Assembly (NCBI RefSeq): GCF_040183065.1
Contig: NC_091127.1
Span: 28,264,891 to 28,328,890 of the forward strand
Reading direction: 5' to 3'
Length of the DNA: 64,000 bases
Source: Periplaneta americana
Lineage: Eukaryota; Arthropoda; Insecta; Blattodea; Blattidae
The position numbers were made by a program, and so were the translations under genes. Of this stretch, positions 44,165 to 55,793 are shown piece after piece. The notes under the pieces are model-generated. The model was not told where the DNA came from, searched no databases, and saw only the letters and a list, made by a program, of their open reading frames with translations. Within the stretch, counting starts at the first letter, position 1. The number at the start of each line of letters is the position of its first letter.

Positions 44165-44800
44165 TATGTATGTATGTATTTATTCATGCTGCAAATGGGT
44201 ATATACCCGGTGGCAGTGGTAACTAATTACGCTCAATAACGACAATAATAAACACAATTAATAAAAAATACAATTAATTATAAATTAATAATAATACTAC
44301 TAATAATAATTAATAATAATAACAATAATAATAATAATAGGGAGAATCCTAAATTAAATGGAGCACGATCACTTAAAATAACATTTAAAGTAAATCTAAT
44401 TTGTATCTTAACCCTAAGTTCGGACTAAAACCCACGAGTATGATATGGTCATACATGCATAAGTATCTTTCAGCACTACACTCATTTCGCTGTCAACTCA
44501 CTTACTGCACTGGAACTACGACACATGTCACTGATTCTATCCTGATTTCACTAACACTTCAAAAACATTTCACTGTTCAAATACTTTGCACTGCCACTAT
44601 AAACTATAAAGCTTCACTGACAGAAACACACTTCGCTTACACAACACACTTCACTGACACAACACACTTCACACTTCACTGACACAACACACTTTTCACT
44701 GATACAACACTTCAATAACAAATATCAATTACAACTCTTTAAATAGTGTGAATAATATAGTACTGTCTATTAGTAAAGTCCTTAAGCCTAATTTTAAATA
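44165..44800 (-). mobile_element. Non-LTR element 3' end, family D, inverted copy
   Basis: Reverse complement of the 3' UTR at about 4500-5172, including the GTGTTGTGTCAGTGAA-rich part, the trinucleotide tract and the CACCGGGTATATACCC end. The last codons of the RT (RLKDFTNR) are just readable at the right. Confidence 0.7.
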
Positions 44801-45673
44801 CTTGTGTGACAACTCAAAAATATTTGGGAATGAAGAAACCTATATGATAATAACAGATGTTCACTTTAAAATATATGAAAATGGAATTTGTTTCAGTAAT
44901 GGATATATTATGATAAATGTCAGCATACAGTATAAGAAAATTTGGCGTTCCTCATTTTGACTCTACGAGGTTAACTACCATGTAAACCACTTACTTTTAT
45001 TTTTGTTAAACGAAATTATGAGATGAGATAGGAACTTAGAACGTTCACAAATTTTATCTTCTGCTCATCTGCATTTAATATGAACGTCACATGTTCTCTT
45101 GTAACTGTAAGTCCACAGTATCTTCTCCCTCCGTCCAAAGGGACGAAGTAAGAACACGGGTTATGACGGGTTTTAGCTGCAATTATGTCCACCAGAGTGT
45201 GCTGAATTGGGCTGCGTCTCATGATTGTCATGCTAATGGCTTCAGATAACAGTCCACGCCTAGTAATATAGTTATAAGAGTGGCATCAATGGCTTCTACC
45301 ATGCTGTCACTTGAATTTATTTTCTTCGTTGTACACCTGTTTCATGGGAGCAGTAGCTTAAAATTCTTCATCGAGAAAGCACTCACAATAAATCATGAAA
45401 CGCTATATGATAGATTGTACATTTGCATCTGAGTGGCGGACTAATGGTTGGAACATTATCATTAAACATGCATTTGTTTTCTATATGACCCCAATACATG
45501 GCCGATGCGTATGAATCGGTTAAGGTGAACAGCTTTAACGTTGCATTTAAGCCACAGATTCCGCGTGGGGTATGGATCCTTGCGAATTGAAATCAAAAAA
45601 TATAAATAACCATTGTATTTAGGGATGTGATTTTATGGTGATTATTTTACCCTGATTTCGTTGATTAAAAATG
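44801..45673. other. No recognisable feature
   Basis: Short frames at 44748-44960 and 45016-45231 lack motifs. Confidence 0.4.
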
Positions 45674-45910
45674 AAGGGTTCAGAGCCATAGTGGGCCAAG
45701 CGCCATTTATTAAAAACGGAGCAAGCAAGGGTTAAAGTTAAGTGAATGTCATAGTTTAATGAACATTGACATATAATTTAGTTTTAATGTGTATACTTTA
45801 TATTACTTGCTATATGTTACCATTGAATTATGGTAATAATTTCATTTTAACCCTTGTTTTCTACAGTTTTAGTAAATGGCGCTTGGCCCACTAAAGTTCT
45901 GAACCCTTCA
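45674..45910. mobile_element. Long-TIR MITE, complete copy
   Basis: GAAGGGTTCAGAGCCATAGT and the inverted right end with GGTTCTGAACCCTTC-like sequence pair over ~70 bp. The core contains GTGTATACTTTATATTACTT. No coding capacity. It serves as the reference for the split, nested and captured copies elsewhere. Confidence 0.75.
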
Positions 45911-46270
45911 ATTGTTTAATTTCTGTGAATATTTAGTGAAAAACAAGCAATTTTGCACCCTAAAGTAACTTAAAAAAAATAATAAAAATAATAAAACGGA
46001 GAAAGCAAGGGTTAAAGTTAAGTGAATGTCACAGTTTAATGAACACTGACATATCATTTAGTTTTAATGTGTATACTTTATATTACTTGCTATATGTTTC
46101 CATTGAATTATGGTAATAATTTCATTTTAACCCTTGTTTTCTACGATTTTAGTAAATAGCGCTTGGCCCACTATGGTTCTGAACCCTTCAATTGTTTAAT
46201 TTCTGTGAATATTTCGTGAAAAACAAGCAATTTCACTCATATTTTGCACCCTAAAGTAACTTAATAAATA
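45711..46270. repeat. 280-bp tandem duplication of MITE plus flank
   Basis: AACGGAG/AAGCAAGGGTTAAAGT begins at both 45714 and 45994. ACCCTTCAATTGTTTAATTT recurs with the same 280-bp offset. The duplicated unit is most of the MITE plus ~90 bp of right-hand flank, so the second copy arose by local duplication and not by transposition. Confidence 0.8.
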
Positions 46271-46475
46271 ATAAAATACATATTTTTAAAATTATTATTG
46301 AAATAATTTCTTCTAATCTAACATAAATTTGTTCACATAATTAATTAAATGCATAATTCAATTTCATTCAACTGTGGGGGGGAGTAATGGTACTGCCTTC
46401 TTCATCTCACGAAGACAATTATTAGACTAAGTTATAATAACATAATATTCATGTCGTCTTAAACTTTTGTATTGT

Positions 46476-47730
46476 ATTGTATTTATTATCATTCCATGGT
46501 ATTCATACATTGCTTCACAGCTAGAATATGGAACAAGTCAAAAAACTTAATACTACTATAAAGTCTTAATTTATAGTCACAGTCTAGTTGAAATATATTC
46601 AGAAGAGGATTACAATATAGTCTACTAGTACAACACAAGTTTTATTATCAATTTCATGAAGCGTTGTTGAATGTCATGAATTCACCTACAGAATAGAAGG
46701 CGTAAGAAATTAGGTACTTCTTTAATTTGGCCCTAAATAATCTTATGTTTTTAGTTTTTTTTTATATCAATAGAGAGGATATTAAAAATGTTTACTGTCA
46801 TATAACGCACTTCTTCTTGATAGCACGATAGACTTGCCGATGGAGTATGAGAGTCATTTTTTGACGCGTATTTATGCTATGAACTGTAGAATTAGTTACA
46901 AAGTTTTTACGGTTACATACAAGGAAGATTATTAAAAAAAATATATATACTGATAAGCCATGGGCATTATTTGTCGTTTTTTGAAAATAGTCCTACACGA
47001 TTCCCTAGATTTGGCACCTACTAATATTCTAAATACTCATTTTTGTAATAGGAATATACTGTTAGTATCTGTGAAATTTCCCCAAAATATTATTCCAAAG
47101 TGGAAGTATGTAAGGTATATTGTTTTTAAGGTATTGATATTTACTTATTTTGCATAGATCTAATAGCAAAACATGCTAAATTTAGTTTGGGGGTAATTTC
47201 TTTAATATGATTCTTCCAATTTAACACATTATCGATTTTTAAGCCAAAAAATTTGGTTGTTGTTTCTAATAGGAATCTATTATTAATTATTGCGCTTGAA
47301 ATTGCGAGGTTGAATTATGACAGGATTTAAATTGAATTACAATTTAATACTAATTTATTGACTGAGAACCAATTACATATTTTGAAGAGAATTTCCTCTG
47401 TTGAAGATTGGAATGTGTTGAAATTATTGACTGTAATTACTATACTTGTGTCATCTGCAAATAATATGGGGTGACTTACATATTTTATTAGGGTGGGGAA
47501 GGGAAAGATCATTTATGAACACTAGAAAAAATAGGGGACCTAATATTGATCCTTGAGGAATTCCATTATTAATAGTTCCCCATGTTGAGGTAGATTTCAT
47601 AGTTGTATTGATTTCGACTTTCTGTTTCCTATCTAAGAGATATGAGTGAAACCATTGGTGTGCAACGTGTGATAAGACACTGTACTCGTAAACTGATCCA
47701 GAGCATCTGGAGATAATTTCATACACACAA
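46476..47730 (-). pseudogene. Jockey-like non-LTR retrotransposon RT remnant
   Basis: Minus strand: WFHSYLLDRKQKVEINTTMK, then NNGIPQGSILGPLFFLVFIN; after a frameshift, the catalytic FADDTSIVI and NWFSVNKLVLNCN. Further down, with more breaks, come LLQKRVFRILVG and a 3' end near 46476. It has an RT core and post-RT region but no endonuclease, so it is truncated and dead. Confidence 0.75.
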
Positions 47731-48156
47731 CTAGTGTATTCAGCGATGGAGAACTAATTGCTCCTCTTGTCTAACTTATAGCCAAATTCATTATACATAT
47801 AAAGAGACATGTTATTTTCCACTTGATTGCTCTGCACAATACTTAGAAAATGTCGGTCTAAGAGACAATCACCTTTAGTGAATTTATAATATTAATAATT
47901 TAGTCAGACAGGCAGGTGAGAATTCTTACAAAGAGAGTTGCGACAAAATTTATGTAACAATATAAAATAGCTCACTATTTAAATTGCTAATACCACTCCA
48001 TGAGACAATTTCTTGATAGATAACGGTAATCGTATTTTTCATTTATCAAAGTAGAAAATACCTTTCGTATCACCAGATGTCCCTTATTTACAGTTTCTAC
48101 CAAAAGTTTAAGGACAACCTTTCAAAAATGATGTTTCACTCCTGTCTTTATAGGCC
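47731..48156. other. No recognisable feature
   Basis: AT-rich sequence without recognisable signals. Confidence 0.45.
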
Positions 48157-48166
48157 TACTTATGTG

Positions 48167-48388
48167 TTATGTTTTATTTAACGACGCTCGCAACTGCAGA
48201 GGTTATATCAGCGTCGCCGGATGTGCCGGAATTTTGTCCCGCAGGAGTTCTTTTACATGCCAGTAAATCTACTGACATGAGCCTGTCGCATTTAAGCACA
48301 CTTAAATGCCATCGACCTGGCCCGGGATCGAACCCGCAACCTTGGGCATAGAAGGCCAGCGCTATACCAACCCGCCAACCAGGTCGAC
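48167..48388 (-). mobile_element. tRNA-derived SINE, family C
   Basis: In reverse: GTCGACCTGGTTGGCGGGTT, B box GGTTCGATCCCGGGCC, and tail GCGTCGTTAAATAAAACA. Flanked by the 10-bp TSD TACTTATGTG (48157-48166 and 48389-48398). Confidence 0.88.
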
Positions 48389-48469
48389 TACTTATGTGAA
48401 ATCTTATGATATTTATATAATCTCAAGGGAAAAAATGAAACTCTCTGCATCATAATCCACAGTTAATTC

Positions 48470-48720
48470 CCGATTTACCGCGAAAATCGTCTGTAGCTGC
48501 ATTTAGATTGGCAACAGGCCATGATTGTTTGGCCAAACACCTGCATAGACTTTGAATATATCAGTCCCCTAACTGCCCATTGTGCAACTCAAACCAAGAA
48601 ATGGATTCGGAACATCTAAAAATCTGTGCTTCAGTGGCTGACCATGATAATATCTTTGAAAAATATTGGAGTGCAAGAGGTCAAATGACTTTATTGTCAA
48701 ACGCCTAGCATTAGAAAACA
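48470..48720 (+). pseudogene. Non-LTR RT C-terminal zinc-knuckle remnant
   Basis: Plus strand reads AAFRLATGHDCLAKHLHRL, an in-frame stop, then CPLCNSNQEMDSEHLKIC. The C-x2-C-x7-H-x4-C finger is typical of the end of R1/I-like ORF2 proteins. It is followed by an (AAC)n tail at about 48718. Only the tail of the gene survives. Confidence 0.7.
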
Positions 48721-48754
48721 ACAACAACAACATGATATTTATATGGGGATCATG

Positions 48755-48885
48755 GCGACTGTCAGGTAACCTATGGCGAATCCTAGGCCTCATCTCGCCA
48801 AATATAATTTGCTATCACCGATCCCAGAGACGTTCATTAACCAAGTAGTTGATAAAGTATCGTTAAATAACGAACTAAAAAAATA
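48755..48885 (+). mobile_element. SINE family A, 5'-truncated
   Basis: It carries only the body and tail: CTATGGCGAATCCTAGGCC, then TTGATAAAGTATCGTTAAAT and an A-run. Confidence 0.75.
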
Positions 48886-49589
48886 ATGAGAAAATAAATA
48901 TGACATGAATTGAATAATGAGATTTATAAAGTGGCTGGAAGTCAAAAGCTCCGTGAACAATTGCAAAATTGTAAGTAAAATATTCAATTGGCTGTGTTAG
49001 TTCGAATATTTCGTCAAGATATTTCAATTAAATGGTTTTATAACAATTTGTATAAGCTTAATAATTGTGTCAACTCAAAAAGTCGTCGTTTTCGCGCTGT
49101 GTTTTTTATGTTCAAGAGTAAACAGACGCGAAATTCTGACAAACATGAAAATTTTTCTTATTGCTATAATAAATAGTTACATACTTTTCCGTATCAGATA
49201 CTAAAATATTTTGCTTGCCTGAAGGACCTAAGTGGTCTTTAAAAATTTAAATACCACAGCGGGGCGCAATGTGCCACTCTCCCTTTCAATAGCCATTTTG
49301 GAGTTTCTGTGTTATAGAAATTTTCTTGAAATTTAGACAGGCAAACTATCTGACCAGTGCTAGGAAGGCTGTGGCTTACTGTTTCCTAATGGATATGGGG
49401 AACATGGAGTGCACTGTATAAGGTGAGATTGTAGATAAATTAGTTGTCTAACTTTAACTTTAAATGTCGTTTCCCGTAACTTACATTTTTCAATGCTTAT
49501 GTACCTTTTTCTTTGCAACCATTAGTAGTAAAAATATAAAATTTTGCACACAAGCTTAAAACTTTATTACAATTCCCTTCAACAAAATT
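48886..49589. other. No recognisable feature
   Basis: AT-rich sequence without recognisable signals. Confidence 0.45.
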
Positions 49590-49599
49590 TTGATTTGTT

Positions 49600-49818
49600 G
49601 AATGTTATATTTTATTTAACGACGCTCGCAACTGCCGAGGTTATGTCATTGTCGCCGGTGTACCTGAATTTTGTCTCGCAGGAGTTCTTTTACATACCAG
49701 TAAATCTACTGACATGAACCTGTCGCATTTAAGCATGCTATCGACCTGGCCCGGGATCGAACCCGCAACCTCGGACATAGAAAGCCAGCGCTATACCAAC
49801 TGCGCCAACCAGGCCGAC
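49600..49818 (-). mobile_element. tRNA-derived SINE, family C
   Basis: Same family and orientation as 48167-48388, flanked by the 10-bp TSD TTGATTTGTT (49590-49599 and 49819-49828). Confidence 0.88.
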
Positions 49819-49828
49819 TTGATTTGTT

Positions 49829-50853
49829 AATATTTTGTGAGTTTTATACACTACAAAGCTTAGGAAAAAAAGTGTTTAATGGCTAATATTAAAAAAAATA
49901 ATAATATAAAGCCTAAATAAAATATTTGGTTGCAGGAAAATGTTACTTTAGGTATTTGTAACACATGTGCAAAGTTTTAGGTTTATTGGTTTAGCAAAGT
50001 TTTAGAAAAAGATACACATTTTTTTAATTTTTAAAATGAAAAATTTAAAAAATAAAAACTAGTATTTATAAAATTCTAAAAATAAAAAGAAGATAAATAA
50101 AACCCTGTTTTAAACTAATATTTCAAATTTTAAGGCCCAAAAATGTGGAAGTTATAGGCAATTCAGTTACATAATGTTATTTCTCATCCATCCTCCCTTA
50201 AGTCCATTCAGAAAAATTAATCGAAACTGCTCACCATTATTGAACTGCGTATCGTCCTGTAGCGAGCAGGAACAGGTTGAGGCGCGAGTGACATCTATAC
50301 TGCTCACTTTGTTCACCTAGAATCTACTGTTTTGGTACGAACTTCCTACCTTTGCTTTTTAACCTATAGCCTATAAACCTCTAGGTATAGATTTTTTTGA
50401 TTACTTCGATTTGGCCTACCATTCCCTCTTTCGTCCATGTGTTCGTTTCTCCATCTTCTTTAAAATAGCGTCTGTAGTTGAAAAGAAACGCTAAATAAAG
50501 AATTACCGAATATCCCATTTCGACGTTTATTTGTCATTCCATTTGTAAGACGTTTCAGTTAAGGAAACTTTTTTTAGAACGGGGTGTGTACAATCAGAAT
50601 TCAACATTACGTAACTTGTGAATAAAATACAACTTTCCTCAAAGAATGTGGAGGTAAATACACGTCCCTTTCTGTTGGCAGAAGCGGCAGATATGTTTAA
50701 TTAAATTTTATACCGCTGTTTGCTAAACAAATCGACTCCTTCTGGGCCTTTGTTTCATGACATTTTCGGTTCGATATAGTCTGTGTAAGAATTATATAGA
50801 GGAAGAACATCCTCAGTTGTGGTTAAGTATGCAAGGTTCGGAGTTTGGTGTGT
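49829..50853. other. No recognisable feature
   Basis: Very AT-rich left half. No coding or repeat signal. Confidence 0.45.
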
Positions 50854-51659
50854 AATAGTAATATAGTTACAAGAGCGGTATGTTGACGTTTTCATGGTCG
50901 AGGAAAAGATTGAAAAAGCGAAACGTAGTTGAGCTTTTTTAATTTCCGAGAACATGAAAACAAACATACCGCTCGTGTATCGTACATTATTTTGTGCGAA
51001 GATCGTTAATTACATACCTGAAAGAGGAATTTCTAATTAGTTGCAATGAAATCTCCATGTTGGTTTCTGTTTAATGACGGCAACTTCGGAAAACCAAAAT
51101 ATCTTTCTTCAACATTGTTGCTATAAAATGTTTTCTGTGTTTACTATACTCCAGCAGGCCGTGATATAGTCTGTCTTTTCTTTCCCCCAGTCTATAAATG
51201 CGAACTTAAAATAAACGGTAAGGTTATGTAATGATTTATTTTTCATTTTAATATTTTAACAATATTATTTATATGACATATTGCAGTAATAACATCGGCA
51301 TCTGGAATCTTGTTGATTTTTTCACGGCTTCCTTAATGTTACTTGTATCAGGAATGCAATATGTTTCGTGGAGTAGTAGACTTTACTTAATTTTTGCAAA
51401 TATTTAAAAACAATAATTAACATTGCAATTTAGGTGAAATCGCAGTTGTAAGTTTCCAATTTATAATTATTACTATGTTAAACATCTCTAAAAATAATAT
51501 GTTAAAAGCCTAAAGCAGTAAAATGAATGTCGCGCTTAAGCGGTAAGAAGAGGGAAATTGTTATGTGTGTTACGTTGGGAATACTGAATGTGGTATTTCA
51601 GACTTACCGCGTATTGGTTCTGTGCGGAAAACAAGCAAATACGCACGATCTCGCACAAA
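50854..51659 (-). repeat. ~805-bp interspersed repeat, copy 2
   Basis: Inverted, nearly identical copy of 37401-38205, including the terminal GAGCGGTATGTT hairpin. The pair lies 13 kb apart. Confidence 0.75.
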
Positions 51660-51823
51660 AGATTTTGTGAGATACGAACTCTAAACTCTAAAGAAATGTA
51701 GAAAAGATTTTTCACTGGTAATGTGGTTCCTCAACGTAGGCTAAATTGTTTCTGTTTTCGTCATTTTGCTTCAGTTTCCCTAAATAATGCAATTTTTATT
51801 GTTATATGTACAATTTTTAGTGG

Positions 51824-52062
51824 TCGATGTATCAACATCTGAGGTTATTTAGCGTCTGAAGAGGTGTAGGTGATAATGGGTGATAATGCCGGTGAAATAA
51901 GTCCGGAGTCCAGCACCGATAGTTACCGAGCATTATTCATATTGGGTTGAGGAAAAACCCCGGAAAAAACCTCAACCAGGTAACTTGCCCCGATCGGGAT
52001 TCAAACCCGGGCCACGTGGTTTCGCGGCCAGACGCGCTAGCCGTTACTCCACAGGTGTGGAC
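51824..52062 (-). mobile_element. tRNA-derived SINE, family B
   Basis: In reverse: GTCCACACCTGTGGAGTAACGG, a B box with GGTTTGAATCCC, and the family tail. The copy is complete; a clean TSD could not be fixed. Confidence 0.82.
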
Positions 52063-52225
52063 TTAAGTGTACAATAAATGTAGGCTATAATAAAGAGCAC
52101 ACTCCTTCACTTTTGTGGACAATCAGTAAATTTATATGTGGGCTCATTCCGTAGCGTTTCTAGTTACAAAATCAGATTTCATGCGGATTAAAAATCCAGG
52201 CATTCAAGATACATTTTAGGTTAGC

Positions 52226-52555
52226 GATCAGTACGTCTAGAGGTTTAATGTCTAATTCTTTAGATCTAAGATCAGAAGGTCTAAGAAAGCGAATCTAATA
52301 CCAATATGTCTACAACTAAGCTATGCCTAACTTACAATAATGCCCAATACCTCTATGACTAACTTCCAATATTGTATAATATATAATATTGTATAGAGAT
52401 CAGTACGTCTAAAGGTTTAATATCTAATTGTTTAGATCTAAGATCAGAAAGTCTAAGAAAGCGGATCTAATACCAATATGTCTACAACTAAGCTATGCCT
52501 AACTTACAATAATGCCCAATACCTCTATGTCTAACTTCCAATATTGTATAATACC
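52226..52555. repeat. Two-copy 172-bp tandem repeat with GTCTAA words
   Basis: GATCAGTACGTCTA starts both units (52226 and 52398), which are ~95% alike by eye. Within each unit the word (G/A)TCTAA recurs roughly every 15-25 bases. It lies just downstream of the candidate peptide exon. Confidence 0.8.
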
Positions 52556-52678
52556 TTATGTCTAATGACAGAAGGTCGAGGTAAAGTATTGCAATAATTA
52601 AAGTTTATAGAAACAACAAGTTTTATTAACGTACCTTAAAAATCTAATATAATTTATATACAAAGTGCGATACAATGA

Positions 52679-52684
52679 TTTATT
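52679..52684 (-). promoter_or_regulatory. Polyadenylation signal of candidate peptide gene
   Basis: AATAAA on the minus strand, ~50 bases after the stop codon of the exon at 52736-52888. A second AATAAA is at 52622-52627. Confidence 0.5.
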
Positions 52685-52735
52685 GAAGCCGCTTTAGACT
52701 TTGGCACAGTGAGACATAGAGATTTGCAATCTCCT

Positions 52736-52888
52736 TCAGCCTAAGAGAAGTTTTTTAAGCTTCTTGAGGATGATTGTGCCTGAGAGGTCTGTTGGTGAAT
52801 GGTTGGATCCTACATCTGGGTCCGTAGGATCTTCGTCCGTTGGTGAACTCATCACCATGGCAACGAAGACAAGTGCAAACAGAAAAAT
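52736..52888 (-). CDS. Terminal exon of putative small secreted cationic peptide precursor
   Basis: The minus strand has the acceptor TTTCTGTTACAG (52889-52900), then 50 codons and TGA. Residues 1-13 (IFLFALVFVAMVM) look like the hydrophobic core of a signal peptide whose Met and basic start would lie in an upstream exon. Residues 14-36 are an acidic, PTD-repeating spacer. Residues 37-50 (GTIILKKLKKLLLG) would form a Lys/Leu amphipathic helix, with a final Gly suited to C-terminal amidation. This order (signal, acidic pro-part, short cationic helix) is that of insect host-defence or venom-type linear peptides. No family was recognised and no exon 1 was found. The in-frame sequence upstream hits a stop within ten codons, so splicing is required. 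A chance frame remains possible. Confidence 0.45.
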   Translation of the reverse strand: MFLFALVFVAMVMSSPTDEDPTDPDVGSNHSPTDLSGTIILKKLKKLLLG

Positions 52889-53313
52889 CTGTAACAGAAA
52901 TTCATAACTTTAACACTAGTTAATCTGTCGAAGAAATACAATTGAGAATCTATTTTCTTTTTCCTCCTCATCTTCCTTTTACATTTTCCTACTTTTATCT
53001 TATTGTCGTGACTATGATTTGTATATTTCATTTTGTGTTTTTCATTATCTTCGTATTATACAGAGTGGTTCAAAAGTCCGGCGACATAAACGAACGCCGT
53101 TATTGGTGCTGATAACGAAAAATGGGAAATGAGAAATATGTACAGTAGTTTTGAATCTAATGTACTTGAATTTTCAACGTAGAATGCACCGTTGAGATTT
53201 TACATTGGTACGAGCCTCAATCAGAATGAAAAATGCATTGTTGCCACATGCTTCGTACTTATAGGAGGCAATTACGTTATCCTATTGGGTAAATTACGAA
53301 ATGATGACGACAA

Positions 53314-54096
53314 TTGAAGGGTTCAGAACCATAATGGGTCAAGCGCCATTTAATAAAACCGTAGAAAACAAGGGTTAAAATGAACTTATTACCATGATTC
53401 AATGTTTCTCAAACTTTTCTGAAGTGAGAACCACTTTTTAAAGTCAGAACAGTTCCGCGGACCGCCTTACTCTTGTTCCCTTCGAAAGAAAATTTATCAT
53501 TTTCGTAGCATATTTTAATACCAATAGGCCTATATTTATATGTTAAAATTGAATTAAGGTAAGATACTTTGGTCCTCTGTTATGAATTCAGGTGGTCCCT
53601 GGCTGGGTTACAGGCGCGGCGCCAGATGTGCAGGGAAAAGATGTCGAGAAACACCACGTGTATAGTGCTTTAAATCCCTCTTTTTTTTGCTGAGAGTAGA
53701 GTGGGAAGTCGATAGACGGGTAAGGTAATAAATTTCATAAAATGCAGTACTGGGAGAAAAAGTGAAATTCGTTTGCCATGTGTCATTTTCAAACTCTGAG
53801 ATTTTAAGCTATAGTGTGATACGCAATTCGTTTGAATTTTATTTTTTCTTCTGTCTTTTTTGAAGGACCACAAGGACAGACCTCGAGGACCACAGTTGGT
53901 TCGCGGACCATAATTTGAGAAACGCTGCCATAATTCAATGGAAACATATAGCGAGTAATATACTCGTAAAGTATACACATTAAAACTAAATGATATGTCA
54001 ATCTTCATTAAACTGTAGTGTTCATTTAACTTTAACCCTTGCTTTCTCCGTTTTTAACAAATGGCACTTGGCCTACTATGGCTCTGAACCCTTCAA
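53314..54096. mobile_element. Long-TIR MITE, middle of the nest
   Basis: TTGAAGGGTTCAGAACCATA on the left and its inverse GCTCTGAACCCTTCAA on the right. The body matches 45674-45910 and is interrupted by the hAT element at 53400-53927. Confidence 0.75.
53400..53927. mobile_element. hAT-type element, innermost of the nest
   Basis: The ends CAATGTTTCTCAAA and TTTGAGAAACGCTG are inverted. The 8-bp TSD is CCATGATT/CCATAATT (53392-53399 and 53928-53935). Subterminal GCGGACC motifs occur at both ends. The short minus frames inside lack a transposase motif. Confidence 0.78.
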
Positions 54097-54623
54097 TTAG
54101 CAGTGTTACCAATATAAGTTCAGGAAAAACCGCCATTCAAGAATGAAATTCCCAAGAATCTTTATGCTATCAATGTAAAGAAATGTTTCTTTGCACAGTG
54201 GGAAGTTATATAATCGCTAATCTCTGCATATCGACTATTTTCCACTGTTGAATAATAGGTGCGTATCTAAAATCCACTAGAATTAGCGGAAAAGCCATAA
54301 TTTGGCAGAATTAGAACTGGTGGATGTGTCATACTAGTGTACAGCCTCAACGGTGTTTTATAAGTTGAACATTCAAGCACATTAGATTGAAAACTACAAA
54401 TTTCCAACAACTTTCCCCTCTTTCCATGTACTGCTATCTGCACGAACGGAGTTTGTAAATGTCGCCGGACTTTTGAATCACTCTGTATATTCATATCTAT
54501 TAGTATCCATATTACTCAGTTTGTTGTTTTTAATTTCCTACTATTTTCCAAGTTGATATTCTATTTCTCCATATTATTTCTGTATCCTTCCATTTTCATC
54601 ATCTCCGTGTTATTCTTTTACGG

Positions 54624-54625
<2 letters not shown>

Positions 54626-54684
<59 letters not shown>

Positions 54685-55581
54685 GAACTGGTAATGGAAA
54701 TTACGGGAAACCGGCTGAACGGATTTTAATAAATGGCCCCTTATTTTGAAGCTTGGAACTCAAAGTTTTTCAGATAAACAGTACTTTTCAGTGAAATGTG
54801 AATTTTTCAACATAATTTTCCTATTTTCCAAAATCCATCTGTCGTCAGTTTTGAGATCTAGCTAATTGTATTTCAGAATAAAACAAAACACACACTACAG
54901 TAGGCCTAAACAATATTACACGAAGGCCATGATCTGCAAGAATGCTGACATATTTAGAGCTTAAATTAAATTGGTTATTAAAAACTTAACTTACTAAAAA
55001 TAAGTTACAGGTTCGATTCTGTGGTGCGTAATTTTCTGGGTACAGCTGTGTAGTGGATATTAAAAACCACAAATCCTGAGGTGGTTTGATGACATTATTA
55101 CCATTAGAAATGAAATATTGTTGTAGTTAATGCCGTGATGTGACTATTTTTCATTAATTATACATATTAATGCTATACTCATGATATGAAAGTGAAACGT
55201 TTTGGGGTTATGTAAGCAGATGTAGAGAATATCTTAAATTAGATTTTGATTTCTATATTTTACTGAGTGGCGGCTATATAGTATATGTTACTGAAAGCTA
55301 TAAAATTTAGTAAGATAATAATATTATTAAAAATCAAATATTTTTATAGTTATTAATCAAGTGGGGCTGGATCTTTTCCATATATTTAATGGCGGTGTGG
55401 TGTAGATATTTATATGCGTGGTTCTCTTCAGTATTGGCTCGAGAGAGAGAGTATCTTTCATTATTATGGAAGCAAATAACTTTCAGAATGGCTGGTATTC
55501 TTCATTGAAAATAAATCTGAAAAATATTTATTTGAACGTCTAATGAACTTAGTTTGCAGCATTTGCTGCACAAGCTACTAG
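54626..55581 (+). mobile_element. Helitron-like element with (TA)n 5' region
   Basis: An (AT)n run (54626-54680) is followed by ACGGCTGAACGG-like ACCGGCTGAACGGATTTTAA, a common Helitron 5' segment. The right end has the hairpin GCAGC-ATTT-GCTGC, then ACAAGCTACTAG before T. No Rep/helicase frame. The 5' boundary is uncertain. Confidence 0.5.
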
Positions 55582-55793
55582 TTAAAATAAATGTTCTGTA
55601 TTCCTAATTTTTCATAAACTATTGGACAGGTTTTAGTTATATTCTTTACATACAGTCCAATTTATCTGGGAGTTATGCACACGAAATGCAATAATTTTAC
55701 TGAAATATAAAACTGGTCTTATTTGAAAAGTATAACAGAAAGTTACAATTTATTCCAAATGAGCCCAGACGATTTTCTAATTATTTTTATATA

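Larger units (their letters stand above)
53061..54485. mobile_element. Tc1/mariner-type MITE, outermost of a triple nest
   Basis: The ends CAGAGTGGTTCAAAAGTCCG and, in reverse, CAGAGTGATTCAAAAGTCCG are inverted (28 bp with GCGACAT), flanked by TA (53059-53060 and 54486-54487). Without the nested MITE its own length is ~640 bp. No transposase frame. Confidence 0.75.
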
